The notes below the pieces were generated by a model, which was not told the origin of the DNA, searched no databases, and saw nothing but the letters and a program-made list of their open reading frames with translations. This document shows positions 55,557 through 64,000 of a stretch of DNA of 64,000 nucleotides, piece after piece (the stretch's first letter is position 1; each line of letters begins with the position of its first letter). The DNA is from Marivita sp. (GTDB taxonomy: Bacteria; Pseudomonadota; Alphaproteobacteria; Rhodobacterales; Rhodobacteraceae): assembly GCF_022763305.1 (NCBI RefSeq), contig NZ_JALEGT010000120.1, positions 62,001-126,000 of the forward strand, written 5' to 3'. A program made the translations under genes and the position numbers.

Positions 55557-55721
55557 ATGGCCCATCTCATGTCTTCCCTGCGGGACCGTCTTCACAAGCG
55601 GGCCGCGTACCATCGCACCGTTCGGGAAATCCGGGCAATGCCGCTTGATGTGGCGCTCGACCTGAACATCTATCAGGGCGATGCAGAAAAGATCGCGGCG
55701 CAGGCCATCTACGGCCGCTGA
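55557..55721 (+). CDS. Small DUF1127-like protein
   Basis: 54 aa. AHLMSSLRDRLHKRAAYHRTVREIRAMPLDVALDLNIYQGDAEKIAAQAIYG follows the YjiS/DUF1127 pattern (Y..T..El..m....a.DL.i..gda..iA..a.yg). DUF1127 proteins help RNA turnover, phosphate or carbon regulation in alphaproteobacteria. AAGGAAAGGA precedes the ATG. Convergent with coaD. Confidence 0.75.
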   Translation: MAHLMSSLRDRLHKRAAYHRTVREIRAMPLDVALDLNIYQGDAEKIAAQAIYGR

Positions 55722-55749
55722 ACCGCCGTCTCCCAGCGATTTGACACAG

Positions 55750-55773
55750 GCCGCGCAACCTTGCGCGGCTTTC
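55750..55773. terminator. Bidirectional hairpin between the DUF1127-like gene and coaD
   Basis: GCCGCGCAA/TTGCGCGGC with a 2-base loop in the 53-base convergent gap, followed by TTT on the plus strand. Confidence 0.6.
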
Positions 55774-55774
55774 G

Positions 55775-56275
55775 TCATTGTGCAGGGTCGAATTTCTCGA
55801 TCAGCGCCTGCCGCACCGGGGCCGTGACGAATTTGGACACATCGCCCCCCAGACGGGCGATCTCCTTGACCAGTTTCGACGCGATGGCCTGATGCCGGGC
55901 CTCGGCCATCAGGAACACGGTCTCGACGCTGTCATCCAGCGCCCGGTTCATGCCGACCATCTGGAATTCATACTCGAAATCCGCCACCGCGCGCAGACCG
56001 CGCACGATGATCGTGGCATTCACGTCGCGGGCACAGTCGATCAGCAGGTTCTCGAACGGGTGCACCACGATTTCGATCCCGGTCTGTTCGGACAGGGACA
56101 CACATTCCGCCTCGATCATCGCGACCCGTTCCGCGAGGTCGAACAGCGGGCCCTTGTCGCGGTTGATGGCGACGCCGATCACCAGCCGATCCAGAAACGC
56201 AGCGGCGCGACGGATGATGTCGATATGGCCCATGGTGATCGGGTCGAAGGTTCCGGGGTAAAGACCGATGCGCAT
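55775..56275 (-). CDS. coaD: Phosphopantetheine adenylyltransferase
   Basis: 166 aa. Nucleotidyl transferase of CoA synthesis. MRIGLYPGTFDPITMGHIDIIRRA holds the GxxHxxH-like TxGH motif; IIVRGLRAVADFEYEFQMVGMN and RHQAIASKLVKEIARLGGDVSKFV (IS(S/T)xxVR-like) complete the site. The ATG at 56275 has GGAG at proper spacing; the ATG at 56281 is too close to it. Confidence 0.96.
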   Translation of the reverse strand: MRIGLYPGTFDPITMGHIDIIRRAAAFLDRLVIGVAINRDKGPLFDLAERVAMIEAECVSLSEQTGIEIVVHPFENLLIDCARDVNATIIVRGLRAVADFEYEFQMVGMNRALDDSVETVFLMAEARHQAIASKLVKEIARLGGDVSKFVTAPVRQALIEKFDPAQ

Positions 56276-56356
56276 GGGCATTCTCCGGTTGGACGTCAGT
56301 TGGGCCTGTCTGGCATCAAAACCGCAGAAAGATCAAGTCGATGCGCCCCTGAGGGG

Positions 56357-56791
56357 TCAATGCCCCATGATCATCCCTTCCAGCGCATTGCGCTCCATCG
56401 CCAGTTCGGTCAGCCGGGCCTTGACCACATCCCCGATGGTGATCAGCCCCACCAGCTTGCCGTCCTCGACCACCGGCATATGGCGGAACCGGCCATCCGT
56501 CATCTGCGTCAGGATGTGATCGGCGTCGTCGTTCCGGTTGCAGGTGACCAGCTTGGAGGTCATGAAACTGTCCACCGCATCGGACAGGCACCCTGCCCCG
56601 CGATTGGCCAGCTCGCGCACGATGTCGCGTTCAGAGAGAATGCCAAGGGCGGTTTCGCCGTCATTCGACACGACAACCGTCCCGATGCGTTTCTCCGACA
56701 GGATCTTGGCCACGTCCGAGATCGTGGTTCCGGATTTCACCGTCACCACGGCGTCGGTGGCTTTGCTTTTCAGAATGTGATGAACTTGCAT
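56357..56791 (-). CDS. CBS-domain protein
   Basis: 144 aa, two CBS repeats: VVTVKSGTTISDVAKILSEKRIGTVVVSNDGETALGILSERDIVREL and VTCNRNDDADHILTQMTDGRFRHMPVVEDGKLVGLITIGDVVKARL. CBS pairs bind adenine nucleotides and sense energy state; free-standing ones act on a partner that is unknown here. GGAGG precedes the ATG at 56791. Between coaD and the LysR gene. Confidence 0.9.
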   Translation of the reverse strand: MQVHHILKSKATDAVVTVKSGTTISDVAKILSEKRIGTVVVSNDGETALGILSERDIVRELANRGAGCLSDAVDSFMTSKLVTCNRNDDADHILTQMTDGRFRHMPVVEDGKLVGLITIGDVVKARLTELAMERNALEGMIMGH

Positions 56792-56844
56792 GGTTTTTTC
56801 CTCCGGTCCCAATAGTCTCAGCGTCTTCACAGAACCCTGTTGTG

Positions 56845-57747
56845 TCAAGTGCCAGAAAGGAGGGCTTCGAGCCGGGCCACCTCGGCGCGGACGCCCTGAA
56901 CCAGGGCATCGGCAAAGCGGGTGATCCGTTCGAGCCGGCGGTCCTCGGCGTGACGGACCAGGTAGAAGCTGCGGGTGAAGGACAGCGCGTCGGTCAGAAC
57001 ACGTGTCACACCGGGCGCAAACGGCAGCGCGAAATCATGGGCGATGCCGATGCCACCATGCTGCCGCAGGAGGTGGAGTTGAACCGAAGCGGAGTTGGAC
57101 GCCAGCGCCACGCGGTCAAGCTTCAAGTCGCTGAGATAGTCCAGTTCCTTGTCGAAGATCATGTCCGGAATGTAGCCGACGATCCGGTGCCGATGCAGAT
57201 CCGCAACCGATGTCAGCGGCGGATGTGTAGACAGGTAGGACTGGCTTGCAGCAAGATGCAGCCGGTAGTCGGTGATCCGTTGATAGGACAATCGCGTCGC
57301 GGTGGGCGGGCTGACGGTGATCGCCATATCTGCCTCGCGCCGCGAGAGGTTCACGACGCGCGGCAGGGCCACGATCTGCAGGTCGAGGTCGGGGTTCGCC
57401 TTGGACAGGTCGGCGAAAACCCGCGGCAGGACAAAATTTGCGCACCCGTCGGGCGCACCGATGCGGATCTGACCGGACAATGTTCCCGCCTCACCCGTCA
57501 GGACCGACGCCGCGCCCTGCATCGCCTGTTCGGCCTGTTCGGCGTGCTCAATGAGCTGCGCCCCCGCCTCGGTGAGCGTGTAGCCTTGTGGGCTCTTGAC
57601 AAAGAGCGCCTGACCTATGGTCTCTTCGAGCCGGGCCACGCGGCGTCCGACGGTGGCGGCATCCATGCGCAAGGCGCGGCCCGCGCCGGACAGCGTTTCG
57701 GACCGCGCGACGGACAGGAATATCCGCAGATCATCCCAGCTCTGCAT
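56845..57747 (-). CDS. LysR-type transcriptional regulator, divergent from mmsA
   Basis: 300 aa. N-terminal winged HTH SWDDLRIFLSVARSETLSGAGRALRMDAATVGRRVARLEETIGQALFVKSPQGYTLTEAGAQLI; C-terminal LysR substrate domain (IRIGAPDGCANFVLPRVFADLSKANPDLDLQIV). Start at the ATG at 57747. It is divergent from mmsA with 101 bases between starts, and two copies of GCATTTTTGCAA occupy that gap, so it most likely controls mmsA and perhaps itself. Confidence 0.93.
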   Translation of the reverse strand: MQSWDDLRIFLSVARSETLSGAGRALRMDAATVGRRVARLEETIGQALFVKSPQGYTLTEAGAQLIEHAEQAEQAMQGAASVLTGEAGTLSGQIRIGAPDGCANFVLPRVFADLSKANPDLDLQIVALPRVVNLSRREADMAITVSPPTATRLSYQRITDYRLHLAASQSYLSTHPPLTSVADLHRHRIVGYIPDMIFDKELDYLSDLKLDRVALASNSASVQLHLLRQHGGIGIAHDFALPFAPGVTRVLTDALSFTRSFYLVRHAEDRRLERITRFADALVQGVRAEVARLEALLSGT

Positions 57748-57756
57748 CGCCAAACC

Positions 57757-57813
57757 TTTGCATTTTTGCAAAACGTATTTGGGATATTGCCCCTTTGATC
57801 CGCATTTTTGCAA
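57757..57813. promoter_or_regulatory. Twin LysR operator between the regulator and mmsA
   Basis: TTTGCATTTTTGCAAA (57757-57772) is a near-palindrome with a T-N11-A core typical of LysR sites. A second GCATTTTTGCAA is at 57802-57813, in phase 42 bases (four helical turns) later. The second ends 35 bases upstream of the mmsA ATG. Confidence 0.65.
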
Positions 57814-57848
57814 GACTAAGATGCCGCCAAACATCTGAGGAGGATTCC

Positions 57849-59348
57849 ATGCAAGAGTTGACCCATTACATTGGCGGTGAACACGTCAAAGGCACGTCGG
57901 GCCGTTTCGCGGACGTCTACAACCCCGCCACCGGCGAAGTGCAGGCGAAGGTCCCGCTGGCCTCGACCGACGAGATCGCCAAGGCGGTCGAGATCGCCGC
58001 CAAGGCCCAGCCCGCATGGGCCGCCACCAACCCACAGCGCCGGGCACGGGTGATGATGGCGTTTGTCGGCCTGCTCAATCGCGACATGGACAAGCTGGCC
58101 GAGGCGCTGAGCCGCGAGCATGGCAAGACCCTGCCGGACGCCAAGGGCGACGTGCAGCGCGGTCTGGAAGTGGTCGAATACTGCATCGGCGCGCCGGAAC
58201 TGCTCAAGGGCGAATATACCGACAGCGCGGGTCCGGGCATCGACATGTATTCGATGAAGCAGCCGCTGGGTGTGACGGCGGGCATCACTCCCTTCAACTT
58301 CCCGGCGATGATCCCGATGTGGATGTTCGCCCCGGCCCTGGCCTGCGGCAATGCCTTCATCCTCAAGCCGTCCGAGCGCGATCCGTCGGTGCCGCTGATG
58401 CTGGCCGAGCTGATGGAAGAGGCCGGTCTGCCGAAAGGTGTCCTGCAGGTCGTCAACGGCGACAAGGAAGCCGTGGACGCGTTGCTGCATCACCCTGTGA
58501 TCCAGAGCATCGGCTTTGTCGGCTCGACCCCGATTGCGGAATACATCTACGGAACCGGCTGCGCCAACGGCAAGCGCGTGCAGTGTTTCGGTGGTGCCAA
58601 GAACCACATGATCATCATGCCGGATGCCGACATGGATCAGGCGGCCGACGCGCTGATCGGTGCGGGCTATGGGGCTGCGGGCGAACGCTGCATGGCGATC
58701 TCGGTCGCTGTGCCTGTGGGTGACGAAACCGCCGACCGCCTGATCGAAAAGCTGGTGCCGCGCATCGAGAAGCTCAAGGTTGGGCCCTACACCGCAGGCA
58801 ACGATGTGGATTACGGCCCCGTCGTGACCGCCGCCGCCAAGCAGAACATTCTGGGCCTTATCCAGTCGGGTGTCGATCAGGGCGCGAAGCTGGTGGTCGA
58901 TGGCCGCGACTTCAGCCTTCAGGGCTATGAAGACGGGTTCTTCGTCGGGCCGCACCTGTTTGACCACGTGACCCCAGACATGGACATCTACAAGAAAGAG
59001 ATCTTCGGCCCTGTTCTGTCGACCGTGCGCGCGGGCTCCTATGAAGAGGCCATCAGCCTTGCGATGGACCACGAATACGGCAACGGAACCGCGATCTTCA
59101 CCCGCGATGGGGACGCGGCGCGTGATTTCGCCAACCGGATCAACATCGGCATGGTGGGCATCAACGTCCCGATCCCGGTGCCGCTGGCCTATCACACCTT
59201 CGGCGGCTGGAAGAAATCGGTGTTCGGCGATCTGAACCAGCATGGTCCGGATGCCTTCAAGTTCTACACCCGCACCAAGACGGTCACATCGCGCTGGCCC
59301 TCGGGGATCAAGGAAGGCGGCGAGTTCAACTTCAAGGCCATGGATTGA
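57849..59348 (+). CDS. mmsA: CoA-acylating methylmalonate-semialdehyde dehydrogenase
   Basis: 499 aa aldehyde dehydrogenase of valine and inositol catabolism: (methyl)malonate semialdehyde + NAD + CoA to propionyl-/acetyl-CoA. ITPFNFPAMIPMWMFAPALACGNAFILKPSE and FGGAKNHMIIMPDADMDQAADALIGAGYGAAGERCMAISVAV carry the catalytic Cys in the MMSDH form (ERCMA). IGFVGSTPIAEYIY and GKRVQC are cofactor elements. Starts at the ATG with GAGGAGG upstream. Probably the first gene of the catabolic locus, under the divergent LysR regulator. Confidence 0.96.
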   Translation: MQELTHYIGGEHVKGTSGRFADVYNPATGEVQAKVPLASTDEIAKAVEIAAKAQPAWAATNPQRRARVMMAFVGLLNRDMDKLAEALSREHGKTLPDAKGDVQRGLEVVEYCIGAPELLKGEYTDSAGPGIDMYSMKQPLGVTAGITPFNFPAMIPMWMFAPALACGNAFILKPSERDPSVPLMLAELMEEAGLPKGVLQVVNGDKEAVDALLHHPVIQSIGFVGSTPIAEYIYGTGCANGKRVQCFGGAKNHMIIMPDADMDQAADALIGAGYGAAGERCMAISVAVPVGDETADRLIEKLVPRIEKLKVGPYTAGNDVDYGPVVTAAAKQNILGLIQSGVDQGAKLVVDGRDFSLQGYEDGFFVGPHLFDHVTPDMDIYKKEIFGPVLSTVRAGSYEEAISLAMDHEYGNGTAIFTRDGDAARDFANRINIGMVGINVPIPVPLAYHTFGGWKKSVFGDLNQHGPDAFKFYTRTKTVTSRWPSGIKEGGEFNFKAMD

Positions 59349-59370
59349 TCGGCTGACGAAATGACAGCAT

Positions 59371-59398
59371 AAAGGGCGGGTCACTCCGCCCTTTTTCG
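59371..59398 (+). terminator. Rho-independent terminator after mmsA
   Basis: AAAGGGCGG/CCGCCCTTT with a 6-base loop and five T. Confidence 0.85.
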
Positions 59399-59409
59399 TT
59401 CGAGGTCCT

Positions 59410-59841
59410 GTGCCGATCACCGTCCAGATCATTTCCGAGCACAATCTCGTCTATGTGCGCTACACCGGCGCAATGCTGGTGAGCGAGACTGCGGCGGCGC
59501 TGACCGAATTTGCTAAACACCCCCTTGCAGGACCCGGATTGCGGCATCTGGTGGATCTGACACGCCTGACCGAGCTTGACCGGGATTACGCCAAATTCAT
59601 GGAAATCCAGGCCAAGAAGGTCGAAACCATGGCCGGTCACGGCATCGAGACCTTCATGGTGTATTACGCGAACACACCCCTTGGGCTGCAGGCGGCCAAT
59701 ATGGGCAAGAACGGCTGGACACCCGAAAGCGGCGTCGTGGCGATCGTTCTGGAAGACGAGGACCATGCGCTCCACGCGCTCGGCCTGCCCTATGACAGCA
59801 TCGCCACAATGCTGGACAAGGTGGATGCGCAGTCCGTCTGA
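59410..59841 (+). CDS. Uncharacterised protein, tandem paralogue 1
   Basis: 143 aa. Starts with GTG (reads [22 protein letters not shown]). It shares length and many positions with the next gene: [121 protein letters not shown]. The fold looks like a SpoIIAA/STAS-like alpha-beta protein. Function unknown. It begins 12 bases after a terminator, with its own promoter likely inside the hairpin region. Confidence 0.75.
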   Translation: MPITVQIISEHNLVYVRYTGAMLVSETAAALTEFAKHPLAGPGLRHLVDLTRLTELDRDYAKFMEIQAKKVETMAGHGIETFMVYYANTPLGLQAANMGKNGWTPESGVVAIVLEDEDHALHALGLPYDSIATMLDKVDAQSV

Positions 59842-59923
59842 CCCGCGCCTTTATCGCCTCAAGCGTTGATCTTGGTTGAGTTTTCCCCGAAACAGGCGAC
59901 AGAGCTTTTCGACCCGAGGCCCC

Positions 59924-60355
59924 ATGCCCGCCAGTTTCCACATTCTGCCCCAGCACAATCTTGTCTATGTCCGCTACAGCGGGTTGATGCTGGTCGAGGA
60001 CAGTCTCAAGGCGTTCGGGGCCTATGCCCGGCATCCGGACGCACGGCCCGGCCAGCGACATCTGATCGACCTGAGCCAGATCACCGACATGGAGCGCGAC
60101 TTTGCGCGGGTGATGCAGCTGCAGGCGAGCAAGGGCGCGGATCTTGCAATGCGCGAGGCCGAAACGTTGATGGTCTATTTCGCCAATACGCCTGTATCCC
60201 TCAAGGCGGCGGCGCTGGCGAAGAACGGTTGGTCTGCCAGTCAGGGTGTGATCGCCATCGTACAGGAAACCGAAGAGGCCGCGCTTTCAGCCTTGGGCAT
60301 GGTCGCGACATCCATTGACGCGCTGTTTGAAGAGGCGCTGCGTCGAGCGACCTGA
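59924..60355 (+). CDS. Uncharacterised protein, tandem paralogue 2
   Basis: 143 aa, paralogue of the gene at 59410-59841 (see above for shared positions). [44 protein letters not shown] start. The same length and frame layout point to a tandem duplication followed by divergence. The ATG at 59924 lies 7 bases after GAGG. The STAS-like look is a weak impression from strands and helices. No partner kinase or phosphatase is seen nearby. Confidence 0.75.
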   Translation: MPASFHILPQHNLVYVRYSGLMLVEDSLKAFGAYARHPDARPGQRHLIDLSQITDMERDFARVMQLQASKGADLAMREAETLMVYFANTPVSLKAAALAKNGWSASQGVIAIVQETEEAALSALGMVATSIDALFEEALRRAT

Positions 60356-60443
60356 GTGCCACGTCAGCGATGATGCAACAACAGGTTTTGCCTTTTGCCG
60401 ATCATGTGGTCATCTTGGCGGCATACCGGACGGGAGACAGGCC

Positions 60444-61571
60444 ATGCAGGAACCGCCATTCAGCATCGGGATCGAAGAGGAATACCTGCTGGTGGACCTC
60501 GACAGCATGGCGCTGGCCCAAGCGCCCGACGGTCTCATGGAAGCCTGTGCTGCCGAGCTTGAAAAGCAGGTCAGCCCCGAATTCCTGCAATGCCAGATCG
60601 AGATCGGCACCAAGGTCTGCGCTGACATCAACGAGGCGCGGGAAGACCTCAGACGGTTGCGCAGCACCGTGGCCCGTTGCGCCAAGGCCTACAACCTCGC
60701 CCCCATTGCCGCCTCCTGCCACCCGTTCGGCGACTGGAAGAACCAGCACCACACCAACAAGGACCGCTACAACGATCTGCAGGATGCGTTGGGCGGTGTG
60801 GTGCGGCGGATGCTGATCTGCGGCATGCATGTGCATGTGGGTCTGGACGATGACGCGCTGCGGGCCGATCTGATGGGGCAGATGGCGTATTTCCTGCCGC
60901 ATCTTCTGGCGATGTCCACGTCCTCACCGTTCTGGCAGGGGCAGGATACCGGCCTCGCCTCCTATCGCATTTCGGTCTTCGACAACCTGCCCCGCACCGG
61001 ATTGCCCCCGACCTTTGACAACTGGTCGGAATACGAACGCTCGGTTCAGGTTCTGGTCGATCTTGGCGTGATCGAGGACAGCTCCAAGATCTGGTGGGAC
61101 CTGCGCCCGTCGCACAGCTTTCCCACCCTTGAGACCCGCATCATGGACGTGCAGCCCCGGCTGGAGGACACGCTGACGCTGGCGGCGATCAACCAGTGTT
61201 TGATGCGGATGCTCTGGCGGTTGCGCGTACGCAACCAGCGCTGGCGGCGCTATGATCCCTTCCTGATCGGGGAAAACCGCTGGCGGGCCCAGCGATACGG
61301 CGTCAGTGACGGGCTGATCGACTTTGGCCGAGGGGAGATCGTGCCGATGGCTGAACTGACCGAGGAACTGATTGCCCTCGTCGAGGAAGACGCCGGTATC
61401 CTGCGTTGCTACCGGGAATTGGAACATGCCCGCGAGATTGTCGCGCAGGGCAATGCCAGCACCCGTCAACGCGCCGTCGCGGCCGAGGCCAAGGCGGCAG
61501 GCAAGGACGCCGATGGCCAGATGCAGGCGGTTGTCAGCCATCTTGTCGAGGCCTTTCACGAGGGGCTTTGA
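60444..61571 (+). CDS. Carboxylate-amine ligase (YbdK/GCS2 family)
   Basis: 375 aa. ATP-grasp-related glutamate-cysteine ligase type 2 family. [20 protein letters not shown] is the GIEEE signature; [87 protein letters not shown] and [14 protein letters not shown] follow. E. coli YbdK has weak glutamate-cysteine ligase activity; the physiological substrate is unknown. GGGAGAC precedes the ATG at 60444. Confidence 0.92.
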   Translation: MQEPPFSIGIEEEYLLVDLDSMALAQAPDGLMEACAAELEKQVSPEFLQCQIEIGTKVCADINEAREDLRRLRSTVARCAKAYNLAPIAASCHPFGDWKNQHHTNKDRYNDLQDALGGVVRRMLICGMHVHVGLDDDALRADLMGQMAYFLPHLLAMSTSSPFWQGQDTGLASYRISVFDNLPRTGLPPTFDNWSEYERSVQVLVDLGVIEDSSKIWWDLRPSHSFPTLETRIMDVQPRLEDTLTLAAINQCLMRMLWRLRVRNQRWRRYDPFLIGENRWRAQRYGVSDGLIDFGRGEIVPMAELTEELIALVEEDAGILRCYRELEHAREIVAQGNASTRQRAVAAEAKAAGKDADGQMQAVVSHLVEAFHEGL

Positions 61572-61647
61572 CCTCTTGCAAAAGTCCTGAAACAGTTGAC
61601 AATTAAACACTCGTTCAATTCACGCAGCCAACGGGAGGAGCGGCGCC

Positions 61648-62787
61648 ATGGATTTTGCCCTTACCGAAGAACAGACTGCCATTTTCGAAATGGCCTACGC
61701 CTTTGGGCAGGAGCATATCGCGCCTCACGCGCGTGACTGGGAAGCACAGGGCACGATCCCGAAAGAGCTTTGGCCGCAGCTTGGGGAATTGGGCTTTGCG
61801 GGGCTTTACGTGTCCGAGGACAGTGGCGGCTCGGGCCTCAGCCGGTTGGACGCGACACTGGTCTTCGAGGCGCTGTCGATGGCCTGCCCGTCTGTCGCGG
61901 CGTTCCTGTCGATCCACAACATGTGCGCCAAGATGATCGACGCGTTTGCCAGCGACGCCATGAAGGCGCGTGTGTTGCCCAAGGCGATGACGATGGAAAC
62001 CGTGCTGAGCTACTGCCTGACCGAGCCGGGCAGCGGGTCGGACGCGGCGGCGCTCAAGACGCGCGCGGAGCGGACAAACGAGGGCTACACGCTCAACGGC
62101 ACCAAGGCGTTCATCTCGGGCGGCGGCTATTCCGACCTTTACGTCGCGATGGTGCGCACAGGCGAAGATGGACCGAAGGGCGTGTCGGCGGTGCTGATCG
62201 AGGACGGCACGCCGGGGCTGAGTTTCGGCGGGCTTGAGGACAAGATGGGCTGGCGGTCGCAACCGACGCGGCAGGTGCAGTTCGACGATTGCAAGATCCC
62301 CGTCGACAACCTTCTCGGTGAAGAAGGCCAGGGATTCAAATACGCGATGGCAGGTCTGGATGGTGGTCGGCTCAACATCGCAGCCTGTTCTTTGGGGGCT
62401 GCACAGACCGGGCTGACCTCCACCCTCGCTTACATGGCCGAGCGCAAGGCCTTCGGGAAATCCATCGACCAGTTCCAGGCGCTGCAGTTCCGGCTTGCGG
62501 ATATGGAGATCGAGTTGCAGGCCGCGCGCACCTTCCTGCGGCAGGCGGCGTGGAAGCTCGACACCGGTGCGCCCGATGCCACCAAGTTCTGTGCCATGGC
62601 CAAGAAATTCGTGACCGAAACCGGGTCACAAGTCGTGGACCAATGCCTGCAACTACATGGCGGCTATGGTTACCTGGCCGATTACGGGATCGAAAAGCTT
62701 GTGCGCGACCTGCGCGTCCACCAGATTCTGGAAGGCACCAACGAAATCATGCGCCTGATCGTGGCGCGGCAGATGCTGGCACGCTGA
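61648..62787 (+). CDS. Acyl-CoA dehydrogenase, probably isobutyryl-CoA dehydrogenase
   Basis: 379 aa FAD enzyme. YCLTEPGSGSDAAALKTRAER and GTKAFISGGGYSDLYVAM are FAD/substrate elements; RKAFGKSIDQFQALQFRLADMEIELQAAR and VDQCLQLHGGYGYLADYGIEKLVRDLRVHQILEGTNEIMRLIVARQML carry the catalytic Glu in EGTNE. The neighbours (enoyl-CoA hydratase family and mmsB) place it in valine degradation as the isobutyryl-CoA step. GGGAGG precedes the ATG at 61648. Confidence 0.92.
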   Translation: MDFALTEEQTAIFEMAYAFGQEHIAPHARDWEAQGTIPKELWPQLGELGFAGLYVSEDSGGSGLSRLDATLVFEALSMACPSVAAFLSIHNMCAKMIDAFASDAMKARVLPKAMTMETVLSYCLTEPGSGSDAAALKTRAERTNEGYTLNGTKAFISGGGYSDLYVAMVRTGEDGPKGVSAVLIEDGTPGLSFGGLEDKMGWRSQPTRQVQFDDCKIPVDNLLGEEGQGFKYAMAGLDGGRLNIAACSLGAAQTGLTSTLAYMAERKAFGKSIDQFQALQFRLADMEIELQAARTFLRQAAWKLDTGAPDATKFCAMAKKFVTETGSQVVDQCLQLHGGYGYLADYGIEKLVRDLRVHQILEGTNEIMRLIVARQMLAR

Positions 62788-62802
62788 CGCTCTGGCGTCT
62801 TT

Positions 62803-62860
62803 GGGCCCGAAATACCTCGGGGGAGTCCGCCAGCGGCGGACGGGGGCAGCGCCCCCTTCC
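62803..62860. repeat. Intergenic repeat element, copy 2
   Basis: Inverted copy of the element at 9099-9190: TTTGGGCCCGAAATACCTCGGGGG, hairpin TCCGCC/GGCGGA (62826-62840), then GGGGGCAGCGCCCCC (62842-62856). Lies between the acyl-CoA dehydrogenase and the enoyl-CoA hydratase genes, so if it is a terminator it should be partial or point leftward. Confidence 0.5.
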
Positions 62861-62890
62861 CCCTTACCAGACACGCGAAAGCAGACCGAT

Positions 62891-63940
62891 ATGACCGACA
62901 TCGACATTCGCAAGGACGGCCACGCCGGCCGTATCACGCTGAACCGCCCGAAGGCACTGAACGCTCTCACCTACGACATGTGTCTGGCCATCGAAGACGC
63001 GCTGTGGCGCTGGCGCGATGATCCGACGGTCAAGCTGGTCCTGATCGACGCCATGGGCGAAAAAGCGTTCTGCGCCGGGGGGGACATTGCCGAGATGTAC
63101 GCCACCGGCACCGCAGGTGATTACGCCTATGGCCAACGCTTCTGGCGTGACGAGTACCGGATGAACGCGCTTTTGTCCGAGTATCCCAAGCCGGTGGTCA
63201 GCTTTCTTCAGGGCTTTACCATGGGCGGCGGTGTCGGCGTGGGCTGCCACGGCTCGCATCGGGTGGTGGGCGACACGTCCCGTATTGCCATGCCGGAATG
63301 CGGCATCGGACTGATCCCGGATGTGGGCGGGTCGTACCTGCTGGCGCGCGCGCCGGGGCGGGTTGGCGACTATCTTGGTCTGACGGCGGACCGCATGGGC
63401 CCGGGGGACGCGATCTATGTCGGGTTTGCCGATCTGTACGTCCCCGAGAGCCAATGGGACGGCATTACCGTCGCGCTCTGTGCGCAGGGCAATGTCACGG
63501 CTCTGACCGAGGCGGCACAGCCTGCGCCGGAGGCTGGTCTGGCCACACTCCGGGCGCAGATCGATCACCTCTTCGTCAGCGGGTCACTGGCCGAGATCGT
63601 CGCGGGCCTCAAGGCCGATCAGGGCGATTTTGCCCAGCAGGCGCTGGCCAAGCTGACGCGCAATGCGCCCTTGTCGATGGCTTTCACGCTTGAGATGCTG
63701 ACCAAGCTGCGCGCCGGGACGCTGAACATCCGCCGCGCGCTGGAGCTTGAATACCGCTTTACCTCGCGCGCGATGGAGCATGGCGATTTCATCGAGGGCA
63801 TCCGCGCGGCGATCATCGACAAGGACAAATCCCCTAATTGGTCGCATGATCTGACCGGGGTGCCCCAAGACGCGGTGGCTGCGATGATGCAGCCGGTTGA
63901 GGGCGAAAACGTGACATTCGAACGGAGGAGCGAGGCATGA
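62891..63940 (+). CDS. Enoyl-CoA hydratase family protein, probably 3-hydroxyisobutyryl-CoA hydrolase
   Basis: 349 aa crotonase fold. ITLNRPKALNALTYDMCLAIEDAL, FCAGGDIAEMYATG, LQGFTMGGGVGVGCHGSHRVVGDTSRIAMPECGIGLIPDVGGSYLLARAPGRVGDYLGLTADRMGPGDAIYVGFAD. The C-terminal extension (NIRRALELEYRFTSRAMEHGDFIEGIRAAIIDKDKSPNW) is that of 3-hydroxyisobutyryl-CoA hydrolase, matching the valine pathway. Its stop overlaps the mmsB start. Confidence 0.9.
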   Translation: MTDIDIRKDGHAGRITLNRPKALNALTYDMCLAIEDALWRWRDDPTVKLVLIDAMGEKAFCAGGDIAEMYATGTAGDYAYGQRFWRDEYRMNALLSEYPKPVVSFLQGFTMGGGVGVGCHGSHRVVGDTSRIAMPECGIGLIPDVGGSYLLARAPGRVGDYLGLTADRMGPGDAIYVGFADLYVPESQWDGITVALCAQGNVTALTEAAQPAPEAGLATLRAQIDHLFVSGSLAEIVAGLKADQGDFAQQALAKLTRNAPLSMAFTLEMLTKLRAGTLNIRRALELEYRFTSRAMEHGDFIEGIRAAIIDKDKSPNWSHDLTGVPQDAVAAMMQPVEGENVTFERRSEA

Positions 63941-64000
63941 AGGTCGGGTTTATCGGGTTGGGAAACATGGGCGCGCCGATGGCGGCGAACCTGGCGAAGG
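63937..64000 (+). CDS. mmsB: 3-hydroxyisobutyrate dehydrogenase, 3' truncated by window end
   Basis: Only 21 codons are visible: MKVGFIGLGNMGAPMAANLA, the NAD-binding GxGxMGxPMAxNL signature of beta-hydroxyacid dehydrogenases. The ATG overlaps the stop of the hydrolase gene (ATGA) and has GAGGAG upstream. With mmsA, the acyl-CoA dehydrogenase and the hydrolase it forms the valine degradation set. Confidence 0.85.
   Translation, partial: MKVGFIGLGNMGAPMAANLAK

Overview
The window is a stretch of high-GC alphaproteobacterial chromosome, most probably from the Roseobacter group of the Rhodobacteraceae. The basis is the gene content: ChpT, the olsB/olsA ornithine-lipid pair plus a second OlsB-like acyltransferase, a double-length dCTP deaminase, a Usg protein, a Mg-type HemB, and several small families I know mainly from Roseobacters. 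There are no phage genes, transposases, rRNA or CRISPR arrays. One tRNA (Pro, GGG) is present.

Layout. 0-3.2 kb: a truncated CxxCxxxCC protein, a secreted GDSL hydrolase with RTX and DUF4214 repeats, and an orphan A+T-richer gene. 3.2-17 kb: mfd, hemB, a SYLF lipoprotein, a ThiE-like protein, trmJ, ctaA, an M32 carboxypeptidase, usg and gyrA. 17-25 kb: olsA/olsB, chpT, an AcuC-like deacetylase, an ABC-F ATPase, the second OlsB-like acyltransferase, bamE and yceD. 25-29 kb: the classical rpmF-plsX-fabH-ihfA-merR series and tRNA-Pro. 29-39 kb: dcd, then a leftward cluster argS-SPOR-nagZ-scpA-scpB, a CPA1 antiporter, dgt and an A-type Fe-S carrier. 39-41 kb: an unusual two-gene unit, a protein with eight FTSGS repeats and an uncharacterised partner. 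41-49.6 kb: xth, a bolA-microprotein-microprotein-grxD operon, zapA, tkt, a large palindrome array, DUF808/DoxX genes and gap. 49.6-56.8 kb: an MFS transporter, a PepSY/cytochrome b561/LuxR module, a ribosome-inactivating-protein (RIP)-like gene, a second gap, a CcdB-type toxin-antitoxin pair, coaD and a CBS protein. 56.8-64 kb: valine/propionate catabolism (LysR regulator, mmsA, acyl-CoA dehydrogenase, enoyl-CoA hydratase family, mmsB), with two tandem paralogues of unknown function and a carboxylate-amine ligase in between.

Most of the window is housekeeping DNA. The features that stand out are: (1) a small leftward gene at 52.8-53.4 kb whose product carries the active-site layout of ribosome-inactivating proteins; (2) the FTSGS repeat protein at 40.3-40.9 kb, whose repeats are conserved in protein but scrambled at synonymous positions, followed by a possible dedicated partner gene; (3) a tandemly duplicated array of TCGA/TTGA-centred palindromes after tkt; (4) a perfect CtrA-type site and a DnaA-box cluster in the same window as chpT; (5) a second OlsB-like acyltransferase translationally coupled to bamE. 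All functional statements rest on reading motifs by eye; no searches were run.
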